Assembly (NCBI GenBank): GCA_965116335.1
Contig: OZ220677.1
Span: 1,612,001-1,676,000 of the forward strand
Length of the DNA stretch: 64,000 nt
Source of the DNA: G963663315 sp965116335
Lineage (GTDB): Bacteria; Pseudomonadota; Gammaproteobacteria; Arenicellales; Poriferihabitantaceae
Direction: 5' to 3'
Every line of letters starts with the position of its first letter. Positions within the stretch are counted from its first letter, which is position 1. The translations under genes and the position numbers were made by a program. Shown here one piece after another: positions 55,697-64,000 of the stretch. The notes below the pieces were generated by a model, which saw only the letters and a list, made by a program, of their open reading frames with translations, made no database searches and was not told the DNA's origin.

Positions 55697-57241
55697 TTAC
55701 TGCCCCTGGGTAGACCTGCGGTAGTGTCCCTGGATGATGCGGTCAATCACCATGGCGACAAACAGGATCGCGAGGCCCGCCAGCATACCCTGTCCCTTGG
55801 CCGCATATTGCAGCGCCACCAGCACATCCTGACCGAGGCCCTTGGCGCCAATCAATGACGCGATCACCACCATTGACAAACACATCAATATGGTCTGATT
55901 GATTCCGGTCATGATGGACGGCATCGCCAGCGGAATCTCAATATCTCTCATCAATTCCCACTTGGTGGCACCGAACGCGATGGCCGCTTCCTTGGTGTTA
56001 TCCGGCACACCGCGCATTCCAAGAGCGGTCAGCCGGACTACGGGCGGCATACCAAAAATCAGGGTGGCCAGTACGCCGGGGGGTTTACCCGTACCGAAGA
56101 AAGCGATAATCGGAATCAAATACACGAATGCCGGCATGGTCTGCATGAAGTCGAGAACCGGGAGCGCGGCGTTGTAGGCACGCTGGCTCTTGCCGAACCA
56201 GATGCCCAGAGGAATGCCGATCACCAGACATAAACAGGCGGCTGCTCCCAGTAGCGCCACTGTGATCATGCTGGTCTCCCACAGGCCACACAGACCGAGA
56301 TAAGCCAGCGCAGCGGCTGAGAATATGGCAACCCGTGGGCCAGCCAGGCGCCATGCAGTAACCAGTATGACGGTCATTACAACCGGCCAGGGCGTATCGA
56401 CAAATACCGTCTCGAGGCCATCCAGTACGGCCCTTATGGTTGCCACCACGCCATCAAAAACATCACCGAATTTAACGGAAATAGTGTCAAAACCGTCATC
56501 CATCCAGGTGGAGATCGGTGAAAAGTATTGTTTTTTCTCAACCGGGAACAGTCCCACATAAGGAGTCAGGGCAGGGGCTATTTTCCCGACCGTAAACTTG
56601 TACAGGGTCAGGGGAACAATCGCCAGCCAAAGCAACCCGCTAAACCCGGCCCAGATCCAATTAAACCCGGATTGGGTGGTTGCTGGCTCGGCTCGCCAAA
56701 CCAGATACTGCTTCTCATACCTGATATTCGCGTAAAAACCCTGCACCACCCGGAAAATAACAAACAGCACAATGCCGATAACCAGATAACTAATTGCCCC
56801 TGTTGCGGCGACGGCGGCCTCTTCCATCAGACGATCAATCACCTTTTTCAGGTTCTCAGCACGTGTATAGATAGCATCTGCGCCAGCTTCTCCCGCAGCC
56901 TTTGCGATATCCGCCTGGGCTATTGTTTCTGTATATTTTTCGGTCAGCTTTTCCGCCCGGGCCAGTTTGTCCGCCCCAAGCTCGCCCCATAATCCTTTGC
57001 CGATCTGCACAAACGCGAGAATTTCGAGCACCATGAAAGTCCAGAAATACCCCCACAATCCTCTGGACGCGCCCCAGAAAGGGCCAACTACAGCGGCCAT
57101 CGTATTCCAGCTCCACGGAAATTTTGTCGCAGACTGGATCTTGTCAAATTCCTTTTCATAATAGGATTCGCCGGTTCCGACAAAGTCCCTTACCGAACTC
57201 CCCAGTTTATTTGCCTCAGGCACAATTCCGGTTTCTTTCAT
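55697..57241 (-). CDS. Betaine-type ABC transporter permease with N-terminal extension
   Basis: 514-aa membrane subunit of a ProU/OpuA-type importer. The C-terminal about 280 residues are the ProW/OpuAB permease, with helices and the coupling loop EAAIAFGATKWELMRDIEIPLAMPSI (EAA motif). The first about 230 residues are an extra domain: a hydrophobic segment (WNTMAAVVGPFWGASRGLWGYFWTF) resembling DUF2628-like membrane segments, an Ala/Glu-rich coiled stretch and two more helices. Family permeases are about half this size. The start overlaps the ATPase stop by one base. Confidence 0.85.
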   Translation of the reverse strand: MKETGIVPEANKLGSSVRDFVGTGESYYEKEFDKIQSATKFPWSWNTMAAVVGPFWGASRGLWGYFWTFMVLEILAFVQIGKGLWGELGADKLARAEKLTEKYTETIAQADIAKAAGEAGADAIYTRAENLKKVIDRLMEEAAVAATGAISYLVIGIVLFVIFRVVQGFYANIRYEKQYLVWRAEPATTQSGFNWIWAGFSGLLWLAIVPLTLYKFTVGKIAPALTPYVGLFPVEKKQYFSPISTWMDDGFDTISVKFGDVFDGVVATIRAVLDGLETVFVDTPWPVVMTVILVTAWRLAGPRVAIFSAAALAYLGLCGLWETSMITVALLGAAACLCLVIGIPLGIWFGKSQRAYNAALPVLDFMQTMPAFVYLIPIIAFFGTGKPPGVLATLIFGMPPVVRLTALGMRGVPDNTKEAAIAFGATKWELMRDIEIPLAMPSIMTGINQTILMCLSMVVIASLIGAKGLGQDVLVALQYAAKGQGMLAGLAILFVAMVIDRIIQGHYRRSTQGQ

Positions 57242-58296
57242 CAGTTGTCACCCCCTTTTATGCCTTTTAGCAGTGTTGTTTTGTTGACCACGCCAACGTC
57301 TTTGCCATCATCCGTAATCACAATAGGCTGGTCGGTGGTCGCGGACAAGTCTATTAACCCGGAAAGATCGGTGTCATGGGGCGTTCTCGGCGACTTCGAT
57401 AAATCATCTCCTCGCTCGAGTGGGTATTCGTCCATTTTCACCATGATCGTATGGGCAAAAATCAATTTCAAAGTGGAAATTCCCTCGACGAAATCGGTCA
57501 CATAATCATCAATCGGATTGGTTACTATTTCTTCCGGCGTTCCAATCTGGACGATCACGCCATCCTTCATGATGGCGATCCGGTTGCCTATGCGGATGGC
57601 TTCATCCAGGTCATGGGTAATGAACACCGTTGTTTTGCCGAGCTCGCTCGATAACGCCATGAACTGCTCCTGTAACTGGCGCCGGATCAACGGGTCCAGC
57701 GCTGAAAATGGCTCATCCATTAACAGAACTTCCGGGTCAGAAGCCAATGCCCGGGCCAGGCCAACGCGCTGCTGCATACCGCCTGACAGTTCTCGCGGAT
57801 AACGGTCCTCATATCCATCCAGATTGACCATGCTGAGACAACGCTGGGATTCTTCCCAGCGCCTCGACTTCGGCTCTCCCTGCACTTGCAGTGGAAACGC
57901 TACGTTATCCCGCACTGTGCGGTGCGGGAACAGTGCCATGTGCTGGAATACCATGCCGATATGCGCCGCCCTCATTTTACGCAACTCGGTTTCGTTCAGT
58001 GACATCATATCCTTGCCAAGCACATTGATCTGGCCGGAGGTCGGTTCAAGCAGCCGGTTGAGATGCCTGACCATGGTCGATTTGCCGGACCCCGACAGCC
58101 CCATTACACAGAAAATCTCACCGTAATTGACCTCGAACGTACACTTTGCCACGCCGATTACACAGCCGTACTTCTCCAGCACCTCGGGTTTTGACAACCC
58201 CTCATCCTTGACAGCCTGCATGGCCTCGTCGGCGCGCTCCCCGAATATCTTCCATACATCATCCAGACGTATGACTTGTCTGTTCATATCTTGCAC
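57241..58296 (-). CDS. Betaine-type ABC transporter ATP-binding protein
   Basis: 351-aa ProV/OpuAA-like ATPase. Walker A GLSGSGKST (66-73 region), signature LSGGMQQRVGLARAL and Walker B VLLMDEPFSALDP are intact. The C-terminal part (after about residue 275) has CBS-like sequence ending DDGKDVGVVNKTTLL, shorter than the tandem pair in E. coli ProV; CBS domains sense ionic strength in OpuA. Uptake of glycine betaine or similar compounds is expected, but the substrate is not certain. Confidence 0.9.
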   Translation of the reverse strand: MQDMNRQVIRLDDVWKIFGERADEAMQAVKDEGLSKPEVLEKYGCVIGVAKCTFEVNYGEIFCVMGLSGSGKSTMVRHLNRLLEPTSGQINVLGKDMMSLNETELRKMRAAHIGMVFQHMALFPHRTVRDNVAFPLQVQGEPKSRRWEESQRCLSMVNLDGYEDRYPRELSGGMQQRVGLARALASDPEVLLMDEPFSALDPLIRRQLQEQFMALSSELGKTTVFITHDLDEAIRIGNRIAIMKDGVIVQIGTPEEIVTNPIDDYVTDFVEGISTLKLIFAHTIMVKMDEYPLERGDDLSKSPRTPHDTDLSGLIDLSATTDQPIVITDDGKDVGVVNKTTLLKGIKGGDN

Positions 58297-58321
58297 GGTA
58301 TCCCCCTGGTAATTCTGGCTG

Positions 58322-58366
58322 CCTTAAAATAAAAACGGGCGACACATCCGCTAATGTGCCGCCCGT
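58322..58366 (-). terminator. Rho-independent terminator between the binding protein and ATPase genes
   Basis: On the minus strand a stem ACGGGCGGCACAT pairs with ATGTGTCGCCCGT (one G-T pair, loop of 6) at 58335-58366, followed by TTTTTATTTT (58325-58334). It lies inside the transporter operon, after the binding-protein gene, so it likely makes that gene's transcript more abundant than the ATPase and permease. Confidence 0.8.
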
Positions 58367-58393
58367 CTGTTCAAAATAACCGATTGTGGTTGA

Positions 58394-59350
58394 TTATAAC
58401 CATGAATTTACAAGGTCGGCGTTATCCATCACCCACTGTTTCGCATATTCGGCGTTATCCACCTTGTCTACGATAATCGCGTAAGCCCAGTCGGACAATG
58501 AATCTCCATCCAGCGCCACGTTATGAAGCAATGACGCTACCGCAGGATGAGAGTCCTTCAGGCTGGTCGCATAGTGAATATGCAGCTGGGCTACCGGCCA
58601 GGCTGTGGGCGCGCTGGATTTTTCCAGCCAGTCGGGATCATCGGTCGGCTGAATGAGCGTCCACTGGGATTCATCCGCCGCAGGCTCTTCCAGAATCACC
58701 AGATCATACAGAGTGAACATGTGATGCGGCTTATAGCAGAAGAATACGATGTTATCGCCTTTCGCGATTGCGGCGTCTACTTCAGCCAAAGCCAGGGTTT
58801 CGTCCATTTCCCGAAGGTCCATAGTGGCATCGTAGCCATAGCTTTTCGCGCGGATCTTCTCGATATTGGTTGAAGCCCAACCGGGAGCGCCAATCCAGAT
58901 ATCACCCATACCGTTGCCGTCCGTGTCGAAATTGGCCGCCATTTCCGGGTCAGCCAGCTCAGACAGTGCCTTGATACCGGTATTCTTTGCGGTGTCAGCG
59001 GTCACACACATCGCCTGCGGGCCGCCCACATAGTTCGGGTTCATGGATACCGTGCCTTTCTCCTGAACGTAGGTATTGTTCAGGTTGACCTGATTGGGCA
59101 TCCAGACTTCCGGGTGCACATGCATGGAACCACTATCCATCGCCTCGAATATGATCGGGTTGGTGCCGTTCTGCAATTCCACTTCGAGTCCGAAGTTATC
59201 CTCGATGACCACCTTCAGGACATCCGCAGTCATGGCCACGGTAGGCCAGTTCGGCACACCGATAACGAGATCGGCCGCCTGGGCGGTGCCACTCACTCCC
59301 ATCGCGCTGGCAATCAGCGCTCCGACGAGTTTCTTGTTTGCTTTCTTCAT
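58394..59350 (-). CDS. Glycine betaine/proline-type substrate-binding protein
   Basis: 318-aa periplasmic receptor of the OpuAC/ProX-like group. A Sec signal is clear, with cleavage likely after AQA (residue 25). The mature part has GVPNWPTVAMTADVLKVVIED and GSMHVHPEVWMPNQ typical of the OpuAC domain; Trp and His residues may form the cation-pi cage. First gene of the operon; the strong terminator follows it. Confidence 0.9.
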   Translation of the reverse strand: MKKANKKLVGALIASAMGVSGTAQAADLVIGVPNWPTVAMTADVLKVVIEDNFGLEVELQNGTNPIIFEAMDSGSMHVHPEVWMPNQVNLNNTYVQEKGTVSMNPNYVGGPQAMCVTADTAKNTGIKALSELADPEMAANFDTDGNGMGDIWIGAPGWASTNIEKIRAKSYGYDATMDLREMDETLALAEVDAAIAKGDNIVFFCYKPHHMFTLYDLVILEEPAADESQWTLIQPTDDPDWLEKSSAPTAWPVAQLHIHYATSLKDSHPAVASLLHNVALDGDSLSDWAYAIIVDKVDNAEYAKQWVMDNADLVNSWL

Positions 59351-59586
59351 TTCTGTACTCCAGCTTGTGATATTTTGATAAATTGGTAAATAGTTGTAAT
59401 GTAAAAAATCCAGGTCGGTAATGAAAATACCGGATTCACCTGTCCGGTTGACATTATAACAACAACGATGCAGGAAAAGGCAAGTTACTTGTATAACACG
59501 TTATCCCGCTACTTCGACCGATACCCGGAGTGTAAAAGCAATCGGTACAGGTCGGCAAGTCATTTTATCGTTCATTTTATCGTGTT
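59351..59586. promoter_or_regulatory. Upstream region of the binding-protein gene
   Basis: A perfect TATAAT (59453-59458, minus strand) lies about 100 bases before the binding-protein ATG; the best -35, TTGCCT (59478-59483), is at a long 19-base spacing. Between promoter and gene, nested inverted repeats CAGGT/ACCTG and CGGTA/TACCG (about 59411-59442) could form a leader hairpin. No gene in the rest. Confidence 0.4.
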
Positions 59587-59775
59587 TCACCGAAATGAAA
59601 CCAGAAGAATCAGGGAAATCACGAAAAGCGCCACCAGTCCGATCGGTATCAGCACCCCGGCCCAGTCTTTGGGCAAGTCCCGCTCCTGTTCCAGCCGGGG
59701 CTTGATGCCGGGCAGAAACCAGAACAGTAAAACCACCATAAAAATACCGATAACCACTTTTTCCCAGGTATCCAT
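59587..59775 (-). CDS. Small two-helix membrane protein
   Basis: 62 aa from ATG 59775. Two hydrophobic helices, about 6-23 and 40-60, surround a charged loop (KPRLEQERDLPKDW). Not recognised as a named family. The gene is isolated, divergent from the MTH1187-family gene. A longer start at 59811 is possible but adds only polar residues. Confidence 0.5.
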   Translation of the reverse strand: MDTWEKVVIGIFMVVLLFWFLPGIKPRLEQERDLPKDWAGVLIPIGLVALFVISLILLVSFR

Positions 59776-59897
59776 TGTCTGATTATCCTCTTTGTACGGG
59801 CGCAGATGCAACCCGATACGATTGGTGATTTCCCGGTTAAGTAGTATGATACGGCTACTTCGTTCAAGTCAGATGAAAATTATGGAGGGATAAAATT

Positions 59898-60203
59898 TTG
59901 CGAGCATTGGCAGATATTTGTATTATTCCGATTGGAGCCGGCCTATCGGTTTCCCGTCATGTTGTGGCCTGTCAGGAGATTTTTAATGAGGCTGGCCTGG
60001 ATACTCGCTTGCACGCTTATGGAACCAATGTCGAGGGCGAGTGGGATGATGTGATGGCGGCTCTGAAACGCTGCCATGAGAAAGTTCACGAAATGGGTGC
60101 TCCCCGGATCAGCGCTTCCATACGTCTGGGCACCCGGATTGACCGTGAGCAGTCGATGCAGGACAAGGTCGACAGCGTCACAGACAAGATGAAGCCGCTT
60201 TGA
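59898..60203 (+). CDS. MTH1187/YkoF-family thiamine-binding-like protein
   Basis: 101-aa small alpha/beta protein (former DUF77). DICIIPIGAGLSVSRHVVAC and AYGTNVEGEWDDVMAALKRCHEKVHEMG are typical. Family members bind thiamine or related compounds; the role here is unknown. The TTG start is fixed by GGAGGG at 59884-59889, 8 bases upstream. It may share a transcript with the following ATP-grasp genes, 68 bases away. Confidence 0.82.
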   Translation: MRALADICIIPIGAGLSVSRHVVACQEIFNEAGLDTRLHAYGTNVEGEWDDVMAALKRCHEKVHEMGAPRISASIRLGTRIDREQSMQDKVDSVTDKMKPL

Positions 60204-60271
60204 TGACGAAAAAACATGTAATTGCGATAACCCGGATTTTTATTTTCAGATATTGACGTCGGTATCCGCCT

Positions 60272-61108
60272 GTGAAGATTACCGCCGTCATGGTGGCAAC
60301 CTACATAATCGACTGCTGCCTGATCGGGACAAAACCCTGCAAGTATTTTCAGCTGAACTCCCCCTGGTTTAACGAGCGCAAGGGCGTGTTCTCGAAGATG
60401 GATCTGGATCGACTGATTCCTGACCGCTGGCGGTTGCAACAGGATTATGACGACGGCGCATCCAGTCCTGATTCGTTCCCGGTTTTTCTGAAGCCCGAAT
60501 GGAGCGAAAACGCGAAAGGCATCCGGCGGGCGGATAATGCGGACGAGTTACGTCTGATTCGACAGCAAATCGCCGCAGCGAAGGTTCCCTATCTGCTGCA
60601 GGAGGGAGCGAGCCACAGGCGGGAATTTGAGATATTCTGTTTGCGGGATTACCGGGACAAGAGCCGATTCTCAATATTTTCTATTACCGAAACAATCAAT
60701 CGCAGGGAACCAAACCCGATAAACAGTATCCATAACCGGGATACACACTATCGGGACCTGACTGACCAGTTCACCACAGAGCAAAAAGAAATCATATACG
60801 GTTTTGTGAATCAGGTTGGCGCGTTCGCAATATCGCGCCTGAGTGTCCGCGCTCCATCACCACAACAACTGGTGGCCGGGAATTTCCAGGTAATTGAGCT
60901 GAACCTGTATACCCCGATGCCGATTCACATGCTGGATGGTAAGTACAAACTCCGGGATTTATGGAAAATGATTCGCCAAACCATGATGTTTCTCGCCAGG
61001 TTGACTCGGGCCAGAGACAAAAGTCTTGTCGAAAAACCGGTCTATACCCGAATCATGCGGTACAACCGCAAAAGCATTTTCACCCATTTTATAAAGGAGG
61101 GAACATGA
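60272..61108 (+). CDS. ATP-grasp-like protein A
   Basis: 278-aa protein with ATP-grasp features: FPVFLKPEWSENAKGI (about residue 69) as the nucleotide-binding beta strand and loop, PYLLQEGASHRREFEIFCL, and the metal-binding ELN in FQVIELNLYTP. These enzymes join a carboxylate to an amine or thiol through an acyl phosphate. The N-terminus is shorter than usual and the GTG start at 60272 is not certain (ATG 60290 is an alternative). It overlaps the next gene by 4 bases (ATGA). The product is unknown. Confidence 0.6.
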   Translation: MKITAVMVATYIIDCCLIGTKPCKYFQLNSPWFNERKGVFSKMDLDRLIPDRWRLQQDYDDGASSPDSFPVFLKPEWSENAKGIRRADNADELRLIRQQIAAAKVPYLLQEGASHRREFEIFCLRDYRDKSRFSIFSITETINRREPNPINSIHNRDTHYRDLTDQFTTEQKEIIYGFVNQVGAFAISRLSVRAPSPQQLVAGNFQVIELNLYTPMPIHMLDGKYKLRDLWKMIRQTMMFLARLTRARDKSLVEKPVYTRIMRYNRKSIFTHFIKEGT

Positions 61109-62013
61109 GGAGGCTGAAAGCATGGGTTTATGCCTGGCTTAGCGAACGATATATGCACGGTTGCAGCAATTTCAATACGCTGGCGGTACGCAAGGGCTGT
61201 CGATCAAAAGCGCAGGGGCGAGCGGTTTTCAGGAAGAACAATGTTCCACACGCGCGCGGCCAGGTGTTTTTCTGGCCCTTGGCAGCACACCGATTTGCCC
61301 GGCAGTATGGCTTCCCGCTGGTGGTCAAGCCGAATGTGAGCGGTTATTCTCGCGGCAGCTATTTCCCGATACAAAACTACCGCGAGCTCTGGCGGGCTTG
61401 TCTTTGGGCGAAGGTCTGGTGGCCGACCACGATCATTGAACAATACCTGAAGGGTGCCAATTACCGGGTTTTAACCGAAGGCAAGGGGCTGATTTCCGTA
61501 ATCCGGCGCTATCCGCCGTTCGTCACCGGCAACGGACAGGACACGGTGGAGGCGCTGATCGAACAGGAAAACGGGATTCGCAAGGAAATGAACCTGCACC
61601 CGACCATTTTCCCGATAGCCAAAAACAACCATGCGCTCCGCCATCTGCGAAAACAGGGGCTTGAGCTGTCATCCATTCCCCGGGACGGGCAGCATGTTGA
61701 GATATTTCACCGGGTTGCGCTGGCTCCCGGGGGCGTGGTCGAAACCATCAACCAGGATACCATTGCCGGGGAAAACAAAGCCCTGTTCATGGAAGTCGTC
61801 AAAATGTTCGGCGCCAACATACTCGGCATAGACGTGATCTTTGAAAAGGGCATCGAAATTCCTCACTCGGAACAGAAGTGCATCTTTATCGAGGTCAACT
61901 CCCGGCCCTATATCAAGATGCACCACTATCCAAGATACGGTGCGGTCGAAGACTTCCATGAAGCACTGGCAGAACTGGAAAAACTGGACATCACGGACCG
62001 GGACATTTTTTGA
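61105..62013 (+). CDS. ATP-grasp protein B (cyanophycin synthetase-like ATP-grasp)
   Basis: 302-aa protein. FPLVVKPNVSGYSRGSYFPI (about residue 71) is the ATP-binding region, TTIIEQYLKGANYRVL the central strand, and FIEVNSRPYIKMHH the metal site. VTGNGQDTVEALIEQEN resembles the central region of cyanophycin synthetase and glutathione/N-acetylglutaminylglutamine-type ATP-grasp ligases, all of which form amide bonds between amino acids. ATG 61105, with AGGAGG upstream, overlaps gene A; the next gene overlaps by 4 bases. Confidence 0.72.
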   Translation: MRRLKAWVYAWLSERYMHGCSNFNTLAVRKGCRSKAQGRAVFRKNNVPHARGQVFFWPLAAHRFARQYGFPLVVKPNVSGYSRGSYFPIQNYRELWRACLWAKVWWPTTIIEQYLKGANYRVLTEGKGLISVIRRYPPFVTGNGQDTVEALIEQENGIRKEMNLHPTIFPIAKNNHALRHLRKQGLELSSIPRDGQHVEIFHRVALAPGGVVETINQDTIAGENKALFMEVVKMFGANILGIDVIFEKGIEIPHSEQKCIFIEVNSRPYIKMHHYPRYGAVEDFHEALAELEKLDITDRDIF

Positions 62014-63179
62014 ACACGTCGTCCGACAGCCGTACCTTCAATCGGTATCTGGGGCTACATTCCCTGCTGATCGGAATTTTCCCGTTCTATATCCCGGTTT
62101 ATCTGTGGAACCAGAAGTTTGGTCTGGCTGACATTTCTGTATTTATCTCGTTAGCCGGACTGGGTTTTTGTGGCGGCTTATGGGTGTGGGACCGACTCAG
62201 ACGGATGATCGGCTTGAGACCACTGATCGCGCTGTCATTGATTCTGGAAATCGCCCTGCTCTTCAATGTGCATCTGCTGGAAATGAATCGACCAACATTG
62301 CTGGTGCTGGGTATAACGTATGGAATTTATAACTGCTTTTACTGGACCACTCTGCGCGCTCTGTTTTTTGATCTGATTGATGTTGAATCCTCCGGGCGCA
62401 AATACGGCAACCTGCAAATCCTGGTTGGTTTTTCGCTACAGGTTGGCATTCTGATCGGCGGATTCCTGCTGGAAAAAACCAGCCTCATCTGGTTACTGAT
62501 GGTTTCCACAGGGGTCGCCGTGACCGGGTATTTCGTGGTCACCTGGAACAAACCGGGCTACCCGGCTGTCCTGGCCCGACATGACTGTTTGAGCCTGAAA
62601 CAGGTGGTCCGGTTCCGGGATAATGAAAACTCCCGGCTGATATTCCTGCTGGACGGGTTTTTCCTGTTCGCGGAGAGTTTTTTCTGGGTAATCACGTTGT
62701 TTTTACTGGCCCATGAGAGTTTTGCCCGGCTCGGCATTATGGTGCTTTCACTGGCCGTCGTGTTCGGCATCCTCTTCTATTTGCTGAAAAACACGATTGA
62801 TCGGCTCGGACGCAATCGAATCTACCGGCTCTCGGTCATTTTATATGCGTTGTCATGGGCGTTGCGGGCACTGACCGAAGACACGCTGAGCCTAGAGGTG
62901 CTCTATCTGTTTCTGGTCGTCATCACTTTCTGTACCGCCTTTTTCAGGCTGGCGATGAACAAGCGCTTCTATGATCTGGCGAAACTGACCTGCTCGCACG
63001 ACTACCTGGTCTTGAAAAGCTACTACTCCCAGGCAGCGATTGCCCTCATTTTCGCCCTGATGGGTTACTGGCTATACTCCATCGAGCCGGGGGCCTGGGT
63101 CTTGACTCCGGTTTACTGGCTATCTGCCACCCTGGCGCTGATTTACCTGACTTACGGAATACGGCGCTACAGCCAGTAG
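62010..63179 (+). CDS. MFS-type permease linked to the ATP-grasp genes
   Basis: 389-aa membrane protein with about twelve hydrophobic helices and a central basic loop (KQVVRFRDNEN), consistent with major facilitator superfamily. The start is TTG 62010, overlapping the ATP-grasp B stop in TTGA. A named subfamily was not recognised. Tight coupling suggests that it exports (or imports) the compound handled by the two ATP-grasp enzymes (inference). Confidence 0.72.
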   Translation: MNTSSDSRTFNRYLGLHSLLIGIFPFYIPVYLWNQKFGLADISVFISLAGLGFCGGLWVWDRLRRMIGLRPLIALSLILEIALLFNVHLLEMNRPTLLVLGITYGIYNCFYWTTLRALFFDLIDVESSGRKYGNLQILVGFSLQVGILIGGFLLEKTSLIWLLMVSTGVAVTGYFVVTWNKPGYPAVLARHDCLSLKQVVRFRDNENSRLIFLLDGFFLFAESFFWVITLFLLAHESFARLGIMVLSLAVVFGILFYLLKNTIDRLGRNRIYRLSVILYALSWALRALTEDTLSLEVLYLFLVVITFCTAFFRLAMNKRFYDLAKLTCSHDYLVLKSYYSQAAIALIFALMGYWLYSIEPGAWVLTPVYWLSATLALIYLTYGIRRYSQ

Positions 63180-63217
63180 AGCGCACCGGAGGATGCTCTT
63201 ATCCATAAGCGCAAACA

Positions 63218-64000
63218 TCAAAATCTGCCGTGAACCGCATTTTGCGCCACGGTGCGGTATGTTTGCGCGTCAAAAGTAATCGGGTTGGTGGCAGCCGAAG
63301 GGTCAACGACTGCCATTTCACCGATTTCCTGCGCCCGCTCATCGCCAATACCGATTTCCCGTAACGTGTTCGGGATGCCAATGTTAGCGCGTAATTCCAT
63401 CACCCATTCCAGAAAGGGATCAAACCCCGGTTTGAGTCCAAGATAGCGAGACAGCCGCTCAATCGGTTCCACAATGGCTGGTTTATTGGCTATCAGCACA
63501 TAAGGCATCAGGATGGCATTGAGCGTTCCGTGATGCGCGTCATAAATGGCACCCAGCGGATGAGCCAGCGCATGCATGGCGCCGAGACCGCGCTGAAACG
63601 CAGTTGCTCCCATTGAGGAGGCCACCAACATTCGGGTTCTCGCCTCCACATCGCTGCCATCGGCAACCGCAGACGGCAGGTTTTCTTTGATAATACGGAT
63701 GCCTTCCAGCGCAATCCCTTCCGCCATCGGATGAAACAACGGAGAACAAAAAGCCTCCAGGTTGTGGGACAGCGCATCCATGCCGGTGGCGGCGGTCAGC
63801 ATCGGCGGCAAGCCGACGGTTAGTTCCGGGTCCAGTATCACACAATCTGGACACATGTCGGGATGAAACACGATGACCTTGCGCTGCTCGTCCTGCTTGA
63901 CAATGACTGCGGCGCGGCCCACTTCCGAGCCAGTGCCGGCGGTAGTGGGAATGGCCACGACCGGAGCAATCCGGTCGGCATCCGCCCGCATCCAGTTATC
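63218..64000 (-). CDS. Iron-containing alcohol dehydrogenase (partial, 5' end outside window)
   Basis: 261 codons of a group III alcohol dehydrogenase; the frame is open to the window edge at 64000. Visible: the nucleotide-binding TTAGTGSEVG, GMDALSHNLEAFCSP, GLGAMHALAHPLGA and YDAHHGTLNAILMPY, with the metal-binding His residues. These enzymes oxidise alcohols such as 1,3-propanediol, lactaldehyde or ethanol; substrate unknown. It converges on the MFS gene. Confidence 0.9.
   Translation of the reverse strand, partial: DNWMRADADRIAPVVAIPTTAGTGSEVGRAAVIVKQDEQRKVIVFHPDMCPDCVILDPELTVGLPPMLTAATGMDALSHNLEAFCSPLFHPMAEGIALEGIRIIKENLPSAVADGSDVEARTRMLVASSMGATAFQRGLGAMHALAHPLGAIYDAHHGTLNAILMPYVLIANKPAIVEPIERLSRYLGLKPGFDPFLEWVMELRANIGIPNTLREIGIGDERAQEIGEMAVVDPSAATNPITFDAQTYRTVAQNAVHGRF

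Overview
The window is chromosomal DNA from a gammaproteobacterium, probably a marine or other free-living heterotroph that has not been well studied. The evidence is gene order and protein similarity: holC-valS beside fabA and pepA, divergent from lptF-lptG; rsmG-parA-parB-atpIBEFHAGDC; and dnaA-dnaN-gyrB. The replication origin is probably inside the window. There are DnaA-box-like sequences before and after dnaA, two perfect parS sites between dnaN and gyrB, and parAB nearby. No tRNA, rRNA or CRISPR array was recognised.

Layout. 1-7.5 kb: fabA (cut by the window edge), valS, holC and pepA on the minus strand, divergent from lptFG. 7.5-16.7 kb: an accessory catabolic island with a beta-hydroxyacid dehydrogenase, a TRAP transporter (dctPQM), 3-hydroxyanthranilate 3,4-dioxygenase, aspartate dehydrogenase, an aldehyde dehydrogenase, a DapA-family lyase and a LysR regulator. 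A 76-bp element is duplicated in front of the aldehyde dehydrogenase and in front of the lyase (66 of 76 bases identical), and is probably the regulator's operator. 16.9-23.9 kb: a defence island with type III restriction-modification genes (res, mod), a phospholipase-D-fold gene coupled to mod, and a divergent gene with a HEPN-like RNKHIAH motif. 23.9-35.9 kb: the ATP synthase operon, parB, parA, rsmG, a TPR protein and pckA.

36.1-40.8 kb: a carrier-protein amino-acid pathway (lysW, lysX, a lysY/argC-type reductase, a class II glutamine amidotransferase-like hydrolase, a lysZ/argB-type kinase and a lysJ/argD-type aminotransferase). It has two unusual points. The carrier LysW ends in Gln instead of the usual Glu to which substrate is attached. 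An Ntn-type glutamine amidohydrolase sits in the operon, and no lysK-type releasing peptidase is present. This suggests either a Pup-like deamidation that activates the carrier or a replacement release enzyme. It is the best candidate here for an undescribed system.

40.8-59.4 kb: a membrane glycosyltransferase and a dimethylglycine/sarcosine dehydrogenase-like enzyme, then dnaA, dnaN and gyrB (no recF between the last two), then an aldehyde dehydrogenase with an M19 dipeptidase-like protein, proS, a cold-shock protein and a betaine-type ABC transporter. The transporter and the dehydrogenase suggest use of methylated amines, with the dipeptidase as weaker support. Two intergenic regions (dnaN-gyrB and csp-ABC permease) carry the same family of small palindromic repeats. 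59.6-64 kb: a small membrane protein, an MTH1187-family protein, a compact operon of two ATP-grasp enzymes and an MFS permease (a possible small peptide-like product and its exporter), and an iron alcohol dehydrogenase cut by the window edge.
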